Part shown: positions 33,716 through 41,751 of the stretch, piece by piece
Position numbering within the stretch: position 1 is the stretch's first letter
Layout: each line of letters opens with the position of its first letter
Source: Arthrobacter globiformis
GTDB lineage: Bacteria > Actinomycetota > Actinomycetes > Actinomycetales > Micrococcaceae
Assembly: GCF_030817195.1 (NCBI RefSeq)
Contig: NZ_JAUSYZ010000001.1
Location: 4,526,001 to 4,590,000, forward strand
Reading direction: 5' to 3'
DNA length: 64,000 bases
Notes under the pieces: model-generated
What the model was told of the DNA's origin: nothing
What the model saw: only the letters and a program-made list of their open reading frames with translations
Database searches by the model: none
Position numbers and translations under genes: made by a program

Positions 33716-35179
33716 CTAGCTGAAGAGCTCACTCTTCGGCTCGTTGTTCTTGACCTTCTGCCAGCCCAGCCACAGCACCAGGGCGAAGAACGGGATGCTG
33801 GCCAGGGTCCACAGTCCCAGGAGGTAGACCTCGCCCGTGGCCTTGTCCGTCATGGTGTCGAAGCCGATCAGGATAGTGATGGCCAGCAGCGCCACGAGTC
33901 CGGCCCAGCTGGTCCACGGCGAACCCGGCATGGGCAGGCTGGAGACGTTGCCCTTCTTCTTGCGCAGCGCGATCTGGCTGGCAAAGATGGAGCCCCAGGT
34001 GAAGATCACGCCGATCGAGGCGGTGTTCAGCGCGAGGTCGAACGCATGCGAGCCGCCCAGCCAGATGTTGAGCAGGATGCCCACGAGGTACACGGAGGCG
34101 ATGGCCAGGATGGCGGCGTACGGCACGTGGCGGCTGGACATCCTGGTCAGCCACTGCGGGGCGTGGCCGTTGTTGGCCATGGTGCGGAAGATCCGGCCAA
34201 TGGAGTACAGGCCGGAGTTGCAGGAGGACAGCGCAGCGGTGATCACGATCATGTTCATGACGTCGCCCATCCACGGCAGGCCCATCTGCCCGAAGACGGT
34301 GACGAACGGCGAGGTGCCGGCCTTGTACTGGTCGGAGGGCAGCAGCATGGCCAGCAGGGTCACGGAGCCGACGTAGAACACCACGATGCGGATCACGACC
34401 GCGCGGATCGCCTTGGGCACTTCGCGTTCCGGGTTTTCCATCTCGCCCGCAGTGATGCCCACGAGTTCAATCGCGTTGTAGGCGAAGATGACGGCGTTGA
34501 GCACCAGGATCATCACGAGGGCGCCCTTGGGGAACATGCCGCCGTCGCCGGCGAAAAGGTTGACCGGCGACGCGTGGCCGGCGCCCACCTTGGCGTTGGT
34601 GACCACCATAAAGGTGCCCACGGCCAGGAAGATCACGATGGCGCCGACTTTAAGGCAGGATGCCCAGAACTCGAATTCGCCGAAGGCCTTGACGCTGAGC
34701 AGGTTCACGGCCACCAGCAGCACCAGCGCTGCGATGGCGGAGAGCTCCACGGGGACGTTGGGGAAGAAGAACTGGAAGTAGAGGCCGATCGCGATCAGCT
34801 CGGCGATGCCGGTCATGGCCCAGTTGATGAAGTACATCCAGCCGGACAGGTAGGCGCCCTTCTTGCCGAACAGTTCGCCGGCGTAGCTCACGAAGGAACC
34901 GGAGGTCTGGCGGTACATGATGAGCTCACCGAGGGCGCGCATTAGCAGGTAGGCGATGACGCCGGCGATGGCGTAGGAGAAGATCAGCGCGGGTCCGGTG
35001 GAGGCCAGCCGGCCGCCGGCTCCCATGAAGAGGCCGACGCCGATGGCGCCGCCCATCGCGATCATCGTGACGTGGCGCCGGCTCAGGGTCTTCTTGTAGC
35101 CCTCGGCGCTGAGGGTCGAGTCGACGGCGGCGGATGGAGCCGTCGGGCTCATAAGTTCTGTGGGGGTACTTTGAGGCAC
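33716..35179 (-). CDS. Amino-acid permease (APC/AAT family, AnsP/CycA-like)
   Basis: A 487-residue carrier with twelve membrane helices. The first helix has GGAIGVGLFMGAGGRLASTGPA, a substrate-binding segment of the amino-acid transporter family; conserved blocks LGELIMYRQTSGSFVSYA and ALSSCNSGLYSIGR follow. Relatives import asparagine, glycine, alanine or D-serine with protons; exact substrate cannot be told. GTG 35179 has AAGGAAC five bases upstream. The 61-bp repeat copy B lies 60 bp upstream of the start. Confidence 0.88.
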   Translation of the reverse strand: MPQSTPTELMSPTAPSAAVDSTLSAEGYKKTLSRRHVTMIAMGGAIGVGLFMGAGGRLASTGPALIFSYAIAGVIAYLLMRALGELIMYRQTSGSFVSYAGELFGKKGAYLSGWMYFINWAMTGIAELIAIGLYFQFFFPNVPVELSAIAALVLLVAVNLLSVKAFGEFEFWASCLKVGAIVIFLAVGTFMVVTNAKVGAGHASPVNLFAGDGGMFPKGALVMILVLNAVIFAYNAIELVGITAGEMENPEREVPKAIRAVVIRIVVFYVGSVTLLAMLLPSDQYKAGTSPFVTVFGQMGLPWMGDVMNMIVITAALSSCNSGLYSIGRIFRTMANNGHAPQWLTRMSSRHVPYAAILAIASVYLVGILLNIWLGGSHAFDLALNTASIGVIFTWGSIFASQIALRKKKGNVSSLPMPGSPWTSWAGLVALLAITILIGFDTMTDKATGEVYLLGLWTLASIPFFALVLWLGWQKVKNNEPKSELFS

Positions 35180-35239
35180 AACTGTTCCTTGTAGGTCGGG
35201 GGTTGCCTTGGATGGGGCACTGCCGGTTCCGGAACCTGG

Positions 35240-35300
35240 AGTTTTTGTACAGATAATTCGACTTCAGGCCCCTCTTGAGGACCGTATGTGTACAAAAACT
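35240..35300. repeat. 61-bp inverted-repeat element, copy B
   Basis: Perfect terminal arms GAGTTTTTGTACA and TGTACAAAAACTC (13 bp, extending one base each side of the interval) with a 37-bp centre containing CGACTTC and GGCCC. It has the same length and end sequence as copy A at 31097-31157 and so belongs to one family. It could affect permease expression by its position. Confidence 0.75.
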
Positions 35301-35502
35301 CGTGGAGCATCGAAGGTTCGCACGGCCCATCCATCGTACAAGATTTCCGGTCCGCTCCGTGACGCGGGCAACACTCCGCAGGTCAGGCCCGGGTTTTGGG
35401 CGGGTTTGACGGGGTCCCCGCGGGTCTGAACGCCGCGTTGCGAAACAGTAACGCGAATGGACAAAAGGCTCCCTTTGGTGCCCGGATTGGGGCTACTCTG
35501 AG

Positions 35503-35535
35503 CACCATGGCCGGGATTCGTTCCCGGCCATGGTG
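35503..35535 (+). other. Strong hairpin at the probable 5' end of the lipoprotein-LDT transcript
   Basis: Perfect 14-bp stem CACCATGGCCGGGA / TCCCGGCCATGGTG with a five-base loop and no T run. It begins four bases after a TACTCT hexamer, so it may sit at the mRNA 5' end, or be a protein-binding palindrome at the start site. Confidence 0.6.
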
Positions 35536-35588
35536 TCCGCACCGTCTCATGCGGACGCCGGCACTCGCGCCATTTTTCAGGGGGGACT

Positions 35589-36062
35589 ATGAGAAAGAGA
35601 GCACTGCTGCTGCCTGCGGCCTTGCTGCTGGCAGCTTCGGGGTGTTCCGGCGGGGGCTCAGACCCTGCCGGATCCGGCCCCAGCGCTTCACCATCAGCAA
35701 CCAGTACGACGGCGGTGTCCCAGCCGCCGTCGGAATCCTCACCACCCACAACGGCCCCTTCCCTCCCCACCGATGTGTCCACATCGCTGAACGCGATCGA
35801 CGCCCTGCAGGAGCACACCTGCGCGGCCGGTCCGGACGGCCAGTGGACGTTCAAGGGAACCCTGGTCAACTCCTCGGACAAAGCCAAGAAGTACACCGTG
35901 GCCATTGCGGTCACCGTCGGCGCCGCCGTCCAGGGCCACGCCCTGATCACGGAAACGGTCCAGGCAGGGAAATCGGCTGAAGTGTCTGCAGAGAACTTCG
36001 CCAACACCACGGGCCAGACCGGCACGTGCGAACCGGTTGTGTCGGTGGAGGATGCTTCGTGA
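35589..36062 (+). CDS. Small secreted lipoprotein, FxLYD-like
   Basis: A 157-residue protein with a lipoprotein signal (RKRALLLPAALLLAASGC), a 45-residue Ser/Pro/Thr linker, and one beta-rich domain: WTFKGTLVNSSDKAKKYTVAIAV, which resembles FxLYD-type domains, with two Cys (HTC, GTC). ATG 35589 follows CAGGGGGGACT. Its stop overlaps the next gene's GTG by four bases, so it is made with the L,D-transpeptidase-like protein, perhaps as a cell-wall partner. Function is otherwise unknown. Confidence 0.75.
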   Translation: MRKRALLLPAALLLAASGCSGGGSDPAGSGPSASPSATSTTAVSQPPSESSPPTTAPSLPTDVSTSLNAIDALQEHTCAAGPDGQWTFKGTLVNSSDKAKKYTVAIAVTVGAAVQGHALITETVQAGKSAEVSAENFANTTGQTGTCEPVVSVEDAS

Positions 36063-38038
36063 AAAAACCAATACTTGCGGCTGCCCTGCTCCTGAGCCTG
36101 GCGGCCGGACCACTCGCGTCCTCTCCTGCCCTCGCCGTCGGCTCCGAGACTCCGTCCGTCCAGGCGACCGACTCTTCCACTCCCGCAGCCGGAACCACGA
36201 CCGCCACTGCCGAGACCGACCCTGCCACTGCTCCTGCTTCCGAACCCACTGACCCCGCCACGGGTCCGGCGGCTGACCCGGCAACGGAAGCGGTGACTGC
36301 CCCGGCCACCGATCCGGTGACGGAACCGGCGGCGCCGGAGCCGCCGTCGGACCCGCCCGTAACGGACCCCGCCGTCACCGATCCCTCCGTTGCTGATCCG
36401 GCCGACGCAGACCCGGCGCCGGACCCCGACCCCGAATTTGTCACCGCCGGCGGCATCGGCGCCAAGTGGCGGAGCCTTGGCGGGGCCGGCGGCGTGCTCG
36501 GCGAGCCGACGTCGAACGAGCAGTGCTCGGCGGGGCTCTGCGTGCAGACCTTCACGGGCGGTTCGATCTACTGGACGTCCAAGTCAGGAGCGCATCCGGT
36601 CCTGCTGGCCTCCGGGCGCACCGGTCCGCAGTGGACGGCCAGCGGCGGACTGGCAGCCTTCGGCTACCCCATCGGCGACGAAATCGTTCTGGGATCACGG
36701 TCCCTGCAGAAATTCTCCACCGGCAAAGTGATCATCTGGACCGGCACCCGGTTCCTCAACTTCTCCACCGGGACGGGCATCGGCAGCCGCTGGGCAGCCT
36801 CGGGGGCGGAGACCGTGCTGGGCCTGCCGTCCGCAGGAGAAACCTGCGGGCTGAGAAACGGGGGCTGTTCGCAGGTGTTCGACCGCGGCACCATCTACTG
36901 GTCGCCGCAGACCGGAGGCCAGGTGATCCGCGGCGGCATCGGCTCCCGCTGGCGTGCCGCCGGCGCGCAGAACGGCGTCCTGGGCTACCCCACCACCACG
37001 GAAGCCTGCGGCCAGGTGGCAGGCGGCTGCCTCCAGCGGTTCCAAGGCGGCAGCATTTACTGGTCGCCCGCCACAGGCGCGTGGATCACGCGCGGCGGTA
37101 TCGGCACCCGGTACATCCTGACCGGCGGAAACCGCAGCTCCCTGGGCTATCCCGTGGCCAACGAGGCCTGCGGGCAGGCCGCGGGCGGATGCATCCAGCG
37201 GTTCCAAGGCGGCACGATCTACTGGTCTCCGCTGACCCCGGCCTGGATCGTCCGGGCCGGCATCGCCCAGCGGTATGCCACCAACGGCGGGGCGGATGGC
37301 TGGCTGGGCTACCCGACGTCGAACGAACGGTGCGCCGGCGACCAGTGCATCCAGTCGTTCCAGCGCGGCTTCATCGGCTACACCAAGGCTGCCGGCACGC
37401 GCGCTTACGGGATCACCGAATGCCAGAAGCTGAACAACGGGCGGTCCCGGTACTCCACGTACGGCGCCAACCGCGTGCTGCTGACGTTTACGCAGGGCTA
37501 CGGCCAGTCGTATGCCACCAACGTCTACTGCGTCCGGATGGCCGGAACGTACGTCCAGGACTGGCGGACCGACGGCTATGTGGGCGCCTCCGGCTTCAAG
37601 GCTCCGGGCGTCCCCTCGGGCCCCACCCGCTACCTGTACTCGCCCACGGGCTCGTACTCGGTGACGGAGGCCTTCGGCCTGGGCAACCCGGGAACGAAGC
37701 TCCCCTACCGCACGCTGAACCCCCGCTCCCGCTGGGGCGGCAACCCGTGGACCGCGACGTACAACAAGTACTTCGAGTCCTCCTCGTGGGTGGGCTGGGA
37801 CGAGAACATGTGGTACTTCGCCACCCGCGCCACGCATGATTACCGCCAGGGCGTGGTGATCAACTACAACCGTCCCACCATCGTGCAGGACGCCGGCTTC
37901 GCCATCTTCCTGCACATGAACAAGGTCCCGACGGCGGGCTGCATCTCGCTGGACGACTGGGCCGTGGTGGACTACATCAGGAAGTCCAGGCCCGGCGACC
38001 GGATCATCATGGGAACCTACGGCGCCCTGTTCCGGTAG
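36059..38038 (+). CDS. LGFP-repeat protein with C-terminal L,D-transpeptidase-like domain
   Basis: A 659-residue exported protein. Signal peptide (KKPILAAALLLSLAAGPLASSPALA), a 110-residue Ala/Thr/Asp/Pro linker, six LGFP-type repeats (VLGEPTSNE, AFGYPIGDE, VLGLPSAGE, VLGYPTTTE, SLGYPVANE, WLGYPTSNE), a connecting domain, then a YkuD-like catalytic segment with FLHMNKVPTAGCISL (His and nucleophile Cys in the family's spacing). LGFP repeats are thought to attach proteins to the actinobacterial wall; the end domain would cross-link or modify peptidoglycan. GTG 36059 is coupled to the preceding gene. Confidence 0.85.
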   Translation: MKKPILAAALLLSLAAGPLASSPALAVGSETPSVQATDSSTPAAGTTTATAETDPATAPASEPTDPATGPAADPATEAVTAPATDPVTEPAAPEPPSDPPVTDPAVTDPSVADPADADPAPDPDPEFVTAGGIGAKWRSLGGAGGVLGEPTSNEQCSAGLCVQTFTGGSIYWTSKSGAHPVLLASGRTGPQWTASGGLAAFGYPIGDEIVLGSRSLQKFSTGKVIIWTGTRFLNFSTGTGIGSRWAASGAETVLGLPSAGETCGLRNGGCSQVFDRGTIYWSPQTGGQVIRGGIGSRWRAAGAQNGVLGYPTTTEACGQVAGGCLQRFQGGSIYWSPATGAWITRGGIGTRYILTGGNRSSLGYPVANEACGQAAGGCIQRFQGGTIYWSPLTPAWIVRAGIAQRYATNGGADGWLGYPTSNERCAGDQCIQSFQRGFIGYTKAAGTRAYGITECQKLNNGRSRYSTYGANRVLLTFTQGYGQSYATNVYCVRMAGTYVQDWRTDGYVGASGFKAPGVPSGPTRYLYSPTGSYSVTEAFGLGNPGTKLPYRTLNPRSRWGGNPWTATYNKYFESSSWVGWDENMWYFATRATHDYRQGVVINYNRPTIVQDAGFAIFLHMNKVPTAGCISLDDWAVVDYIRKSRPGDRIIMGTYGALFR

Positions 38039-38074
38039 GCGCTCTTTCCAGAGGCAGGAACCCAGACGGTCCGA

Positions 38075-38115
38075 AAAACCCAGGCCCGGCGGCACATCCG
38101 CTGGGCCTGGGTTTT
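38075..38115 (+). terminator. Terminator between the LDT-like gene and the ABC-F gene
   Basis: Stem AAAACCCAGGCCC..GGGCCTGGGTTTT with a second inner pairing GCGG/CCGC. A- and T-rich ends on both sides allow use by the convergent ABC-F gene as well. Confidence 0.88.
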
Positions 38116-38121
38116 CCGGGC

Positions 38122-39855
38122 TCAGGCGGGCAGTGCCACCTTTTCCAGCATGCCGTCCGCCATCGTGTACCTGAGCCATCTCCCGGAAGCGCCTTCGCCC
38201 GCCCGGCCACGGGACCGGTCCGCGCAGCCGTCGAACCACTGGCCGAGGGCCCGGTCGTGGCTGACCATCACCACCGTTCCGTCGAAGTCCGCGAGCGCCG
38301 ATTCCAGCTCCTCCACCAGCGCGGGGGCCAAATGGTTGCTGGGTTCGTCGAGGAGCATGACGTCCTTGTGGCCGAGCAACAGCCGGGCGAGTGCCAGCCT
38401 GCGCTGCTGGCCTGCCGAGAGGGCGCCCACCGGAACATGGAATTCGCTGGTGCGGAAGAGGCCCAGCCGCAGCAGCGCCTCCGCGTGGTCGTCGATGTTC
38501 CCGCCAAGCCCGGCGGCAAAGGCCGGCAGCAGCCTCAGGGCTGGATGTTCGGGCAGCTCCAGTTCCTGCTGCAGATAGCCGATCCGGCCGTGGCGCACCA
38601 CCTGGCCCGTGGCCGGTTCGAGGGTGCCGGCCAGCACGGAGAGCAGCGTGGACTTCCCGGCACCGTTGGGCCCGGTGATGAGGATTTTCTGGCCGCGGTC
38701 CACACGGAACTCGGGTACGTCCAGCCGGCCGGGCACCTTGGTGTTGCGGGCACGCAGAACCCCATCGACGGCTTCCGGGTGTCCACCCCCGGAACTCCCG
38801 CCGGCGCTCCCGCCGTCGACCGTGCCGTGCAACCCGGCGTCGAGCTTCAGGCGTTCCGGCGGGCGCTCCACGGGGTTGTCCTCCAGGCGGCGCAGCCTCT
38901 CCTGTGCATTGCGGATTTTGCTGGCAGCGGCGCGCTCCCAGGTTCCGGTCTTGAAGTCGAAGGCCGCCTTGTCGTTGTCCCGCCGGCGCGCGTAGCCCAT
39001 CCGGCCCGCCACGGTGTCCGCCTGCCGCCGTTCGGCATCCATGGCGTCAAGCCAGCCGTGGTACTGCTGCACCCAGCGCTGGCGTTCTGCCCGCTTCTCC
39101 TTCAGGTAGCCGTCGTAGCCGTTGCCGTAGCGGTTCACCGTCCGGCGCTCGGCGTCGACCTCGATGACGGCGGTGGCGACCTTCCGCAGCAGGACGCGGT
39201 CGTGGGAAACCACCACCACAACTCCCCGGTGGGCTGCGAGACGGCCCTCGAGCCAGGCTGTTCCGCTGGCATCCAGGTGGTTCGTGGGCTCATCCAGGAG
39301 CAGGATGTCCGCGGGATCGGCCAGCAGGCACGCCAGCGCGACGCGCTCCTGCTCCCCGCCGGACAGCGACCCCAGCGTCCGGCCGCGGTCCACGCCGCCC
39401 AGGCCAAGCCTGTCCAGCGCCGCCTCCACACGGGATTCCGCGGCGTATCCCTCGCGCAGCTGGTACTGGGTCTGCAGGTTCCCGTAAGCCTCGAGCTCGG
39501 CTGGCCCCGCCGCTGGCAGCCCGTCCTCCAGCCGTTCCAGCCCGGCTTCCATCTCCCGCAGTGCACGGAGCGCGTCGTCAATGGCGTCCGCCACTGTCAG
39601 CCTGGCGGAGAGTCCGGATGTCTGCGCCAGATAGCCCACCCGGCCATGCCGCTGGGCCGTGCCCTCCGCAGGCGCCTCGATACCCGCCAGGATCCGCAGC
39701 AGGGTGGACTTGCCGGCACCGTTCTCACCCACGACGGCGGCGTGCTCCCCCGCGGCGACCACCAGTTCGACGCCGGTGAAGAGTTCGCGGTCCCCGTAGC
39801 CGTGCGCGACGCCGGACAGGTGCAGCTGTTCGGTGCGGAAATGTGGTTCAGTCAT
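38122..39855 (-). CDS. ABC-F family ATPase, possible ribosome-protection (antibiotic resistance) protein
   Basis: A 577-residue soluble protein with two ABC domains and no membrane segment. Walker A motifs GENGAGKST and GPNGAGKST, signatures LSGGEQERVAL and LSAGQQRRLAL, Walker B LLLDEPTNHLD and MLLDEPSNHLA are all intact. The linker between the domains is long and Arg/Lys-rich (WVQQYHGWLDAMDAERRQADTV), as in ABC-F proteins that act in the ribosomal E site. Overall it is closer to the drug-resistance type seen in actinomycetes than to EttA. ATG 39855 has GAGGAC upstream; a leader-like structure is seen in the 5' region. Confidence 0.86.
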   Translation of the reverse strand: MTEPHFRTEQLHLSGVAHGYGDRELFTGVELVVAAGEHAAVVGENGAGKSTLLRILAGIEAPAEGTAQRHGRVGYLAQTSGLSARLTVADAIDDALRALREMEAGLERLEDGLPAAGPAELEAYGNLQTQYQLREGYAAESRVEAALDRLGLGGVDRGRTLGSLSGGEQERVALACLLADPADILLLDEPTNHLDASGTAWLEGRLAAHRGVVVVVSHDRVLLRKVATAVIEVDAERRTVNRYGNGYDGYLKEKRAERQRWVQQYHGWLDAMDAERRQADTVAGRMGYARRRDNDKAAFDFKTGTWERAAASKIRNAQERLRRLEDNPVERPPERLKLDAGLHGTVDGGSAGGSSGGGHPEAVDGVLRARNTKVPGRLDVPEFRVDRGQKILITGPNGAGKSTLLSVLAGTLEPATGQVVRHGRIGYLQQELELPEHPALRLLPAFAAGLGGNIDDHAEALLRLGLFRTSEFHVPVGALSAGQQRRLALARLLLGHKDVMLLDEPSNHLAPALVEELESALADFDGTVVMVSHDRALGQWFDGCADRSRGRAGEGASGRWLRYTMADGMLEKVALPA

Positions 39856-39879
39856 GGAAGTCCTCGCAGTCCAAAGGGC

Positions 39880-39926
39880 GGCCCCGGAGCTCATTGAATG
39901 CTCTACGGGGCCTTGTCTGTGGCCAT
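39880..39926 (-). promoter_or_regulatory. Possible leader peptide and hairpin in the 5' region of the ABC-F gene
   Basis: Read on the minus strand, ATG at 39926 opens a seven-codon frame (MATDKAP, stop at 39903). Its last codons form the 5' arm of a stem: GGCCCCG-TA-GAGC pairs with GCTC-CGGGGCC (39912-39900 with 39890-39880). A ribosome on the short frame would open the stem. No good ribosome site precedes the ATG, so this is tentative. Macrolide-type resistance genes often use such leaders (established). Confidence 0.35.
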
Positions 39927-40038
39927 GTCAACGCCGGACGGTGCCGGCGCCGGGATCTAGGACTTCATGGGTCAAGCCTGCCCGGCGGCGGGCAGCCCCG
40001 TCAAGGTTCGCACCGCCGTCGGACTTCCCCCCCCGGCG

Positions 40039-40914
40039 CTACGCGGCGAGAGCGGCAGCCTTCCGACGGCGGGCCTTGGCCAGCCGGGTGCCGATCAGCC
40101 CCTGCCGGGGGCTTAGCAGATAGACGACGGCGAACACCGCCCCCTGGGTGAGGACCACCATGGCGCCGGATGCGGTGTCGAGGTAGTAGCTGAAGTAGAT
40201 GCCGGCGATAGAGCATGCCGCGGAGATTGCGGGAGCGATCACCAGCATGCGGGAAAAACGGTTCGTCAGCAGGTAGGCGGTGGAGCCCGGGATGATGAGC
40301 ATGGCCACCACCAGCACCACGCCCACCGTCTGCAGCGCCACCACGGAGGTCAGCGCCAGCAGCCCCAGCAGCAGCGCTCCAAGCCTTCGCGGCGAGAGCC
40401 CGATCGCGTGGGCGTGCGTGGGGTCGAAGGCGTAAAGCGTGAGGTCGCGGCGCTTCAGGATGAGGATGGCGAAGGCCACCACACCCAGCACGAGCACCTG
40501 GATGAGGTCAGGGACACTGACACCCAGCAGGTTGCCGAAGATGATGTGGTTAAGGTCGGTCTGGCTCGGCGTCACCGAGATCAGCACCAGGCCGAGGGCG
40601 AAGAGGGACGTGAAGACAATGCCGATGGCGGCGTCCTCCTTCACGCGGCTCGTGTTCCGGACGACCCCGATGAGGGTCACGGCGACTAATGCAAACACCA
40701 GGGCCCCCAACGCGAACGGCGCGCCCACGATGTAGGCCAGCACAACACCGGGAAGCACCGCGTGCGAGACGGCGTCGCCCATCAGGGACCAGCCGATGAG
40801 CACCAACCAGCAGCTCAGGACCGCGCAGACCACGGCAGCGAGCGCCGTCGTGAGGATGGCGCGGACCATGAAGTCGTAGCCGAGGGGTTCGAGCAGGAGA
40901 CTGACCGGATCCAT
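40039..40914 (-). CDS. Metal ABC transporter permease (Mn/Zn type)
   Basis: A 291-residue membrane protein of eight or nine helices, with the family blocks WSLMGDAVSHAVLPGVVLAY and QTVGVVLVVAMLIIPGSTAYLLTNRF. It forms the channel of a manganese/zinc/iron importer with the ATPase (three bases upstream) and the solute-binding lipoprotein. The C-terminus is basic, as expected for a cytoplasmic end. Metal identity is not decided by this subunit. Confidence 0.93.
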   Translation of the reverse strand: MDPVSLLLEPLGYDFMVRAILTTALAAVVCAVLSCWLVLIGWSLMGDAVSHAVLPGVVLAYIVGAPFALGALVFALVAVTLIGVVRNTSRVKEDAAIGIVFTSLFALGLVLISVTPSQTDLNHIIFGNLLGVSVPDLIQVLVLGVVAFAILILKRRDLTLYAFDPTHAHAIGLSPRRLGALLLGLLALTSVVALQTVGVVLVVAMLIIPGSTAYLLTNRFSRMLVIAPAISAACSIAGIYFSYYLDTASGAMVVLTQGAVFAVVYLLSPRQGLIGTRLAKARRRKAAALAA

Positions 40915-40917
40915 GGC

Positions 40918-41751
40918 TCAGCTCCCCGTCTCATCGTTGCGCTGTCCGGCACCGGGGCCCTGTTTGGGGTCCCCGTTCCGGTTCAGGACATCCAGCCCGA
41001 ACGCCATGGCCAGGTTCTCCGGCTGCAGCACCACTTCCGGGGCCCCGTGCATGAGCACCTTGCGCATGAGCAGCACTGCTTCGTCGCACAGCTGCGGCAG
41101 GGCGTGGAGGTCGTGCGTGGAGATGAGGATGGTGCAGCCCTCCGTTGCGAGCTCACGCAGCAGCCGGGTGATGGTGGCCTCCGAGCGCTTGTCCACGCCT
41201 GCAAACGGCTCGTCCAGGAGCATCATGGTGGCCCCCTGCGCGATGCCCCGTGCCACGAAGGCACGTTTTTTCTGGCCTCCGGAGAGCTGGCCGATCTGCC
41301 GGCCCGCGAACTCGGAAAGTTCCACCCGCTCGAGCGCGTCATCGACGGCGGCCCGGTCCGCTTTGGAGGGGCGGCGCGTGAATCCCTGGCGCCCGTAGCG
41401 GCCCATCATCACAACGTCGCGGACGGAGAGCGGAAACTGCCAGTCCACGTCCTCGCTCTGCGGCACGTAGCCGATGCCGCCTTCCTTGCGTGCCTTGGCG
41501 GGCGGCGCCCCGTTGATCAGTACGCGGCCGGCGTCTGGCCTGATCATGCCCATGATGGCCTTGAAAAGGGTGGACTTGCCGGACCCGTTCATCCCCACCA
41601 GGCCGCAGATCCGAGAGTGCTCCAGGACCAGTGAGGCGGCATCCAGGGCAAGGACCTCACCGTAGTGCACAGTGACGTTCTCCACCTGGATGGCAGGGTG
41701 CGGCCGTGCCGATGCGGCTTCGGCGTCGCGGTGGGCTGTGAAGGCGCTCAT
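40918..41751 (-). CDS. Metal ABC transporter ATP-binding protein
   Basis: A 277-residue ATPase with Walker A GMNGSGKST, signature LSGGQKKRAFVARG, Walker B MMLLDEPFAGVD and switch His in ISTHDLHAL. Family-typical segment YVPQSEDVDWQFPLSVRDVVMMGRYG marks the manganese/zinc group. It overlaps the binding-protein gene by four bases (ATGA), so the operon is translated as a unit. Confidence 0.94.
   Translation of the reverse strand: MSAFTAHRDAEAASARPHPAIQVENVTVHYGEVLALDAASLVLEHSRICGLVGMNGSGKSTLFKAIMGMIRPDAGRVLINGAPPAKARKEGGIGYVPQSEDVDWQFPLSVRDVVMMGRYGRQGFTRRPSKADRAAVDDALERVELSEFAGRQIGQLSGGQKKRAFVARGIAQGATMMLLDEPFAGVDKRSEATITRLLRELATEGCTILISTHDLHALPQLCDEAVLLMRKVLMHGAPEVVLQPENLAMAFGLDVLNRNGDPKQGPGAGQRNDETGS

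Larger units (their letters stand above)
35180..35588. promoter_or_regulatory. 409-bp divergent intergenic region: permease / lipoprotein operon
   Basis: It holds the 61-bp inverted repeat near the permease start, a TACTCT -10-like hexamer at 35494-35499 for the lipoprotein operon, and a strong hairpin at 35503-35535. No coding frame of the local codon style is visible between them. Confidence 0.6.

Noticed and set aside
36695..38239. 514-codon minus-strand frame across the LGFP/L,D-transpeptidase gene
   Set aside because: Antisense shadow; the plus strand has signal peptide, repeats and catalytic motif.
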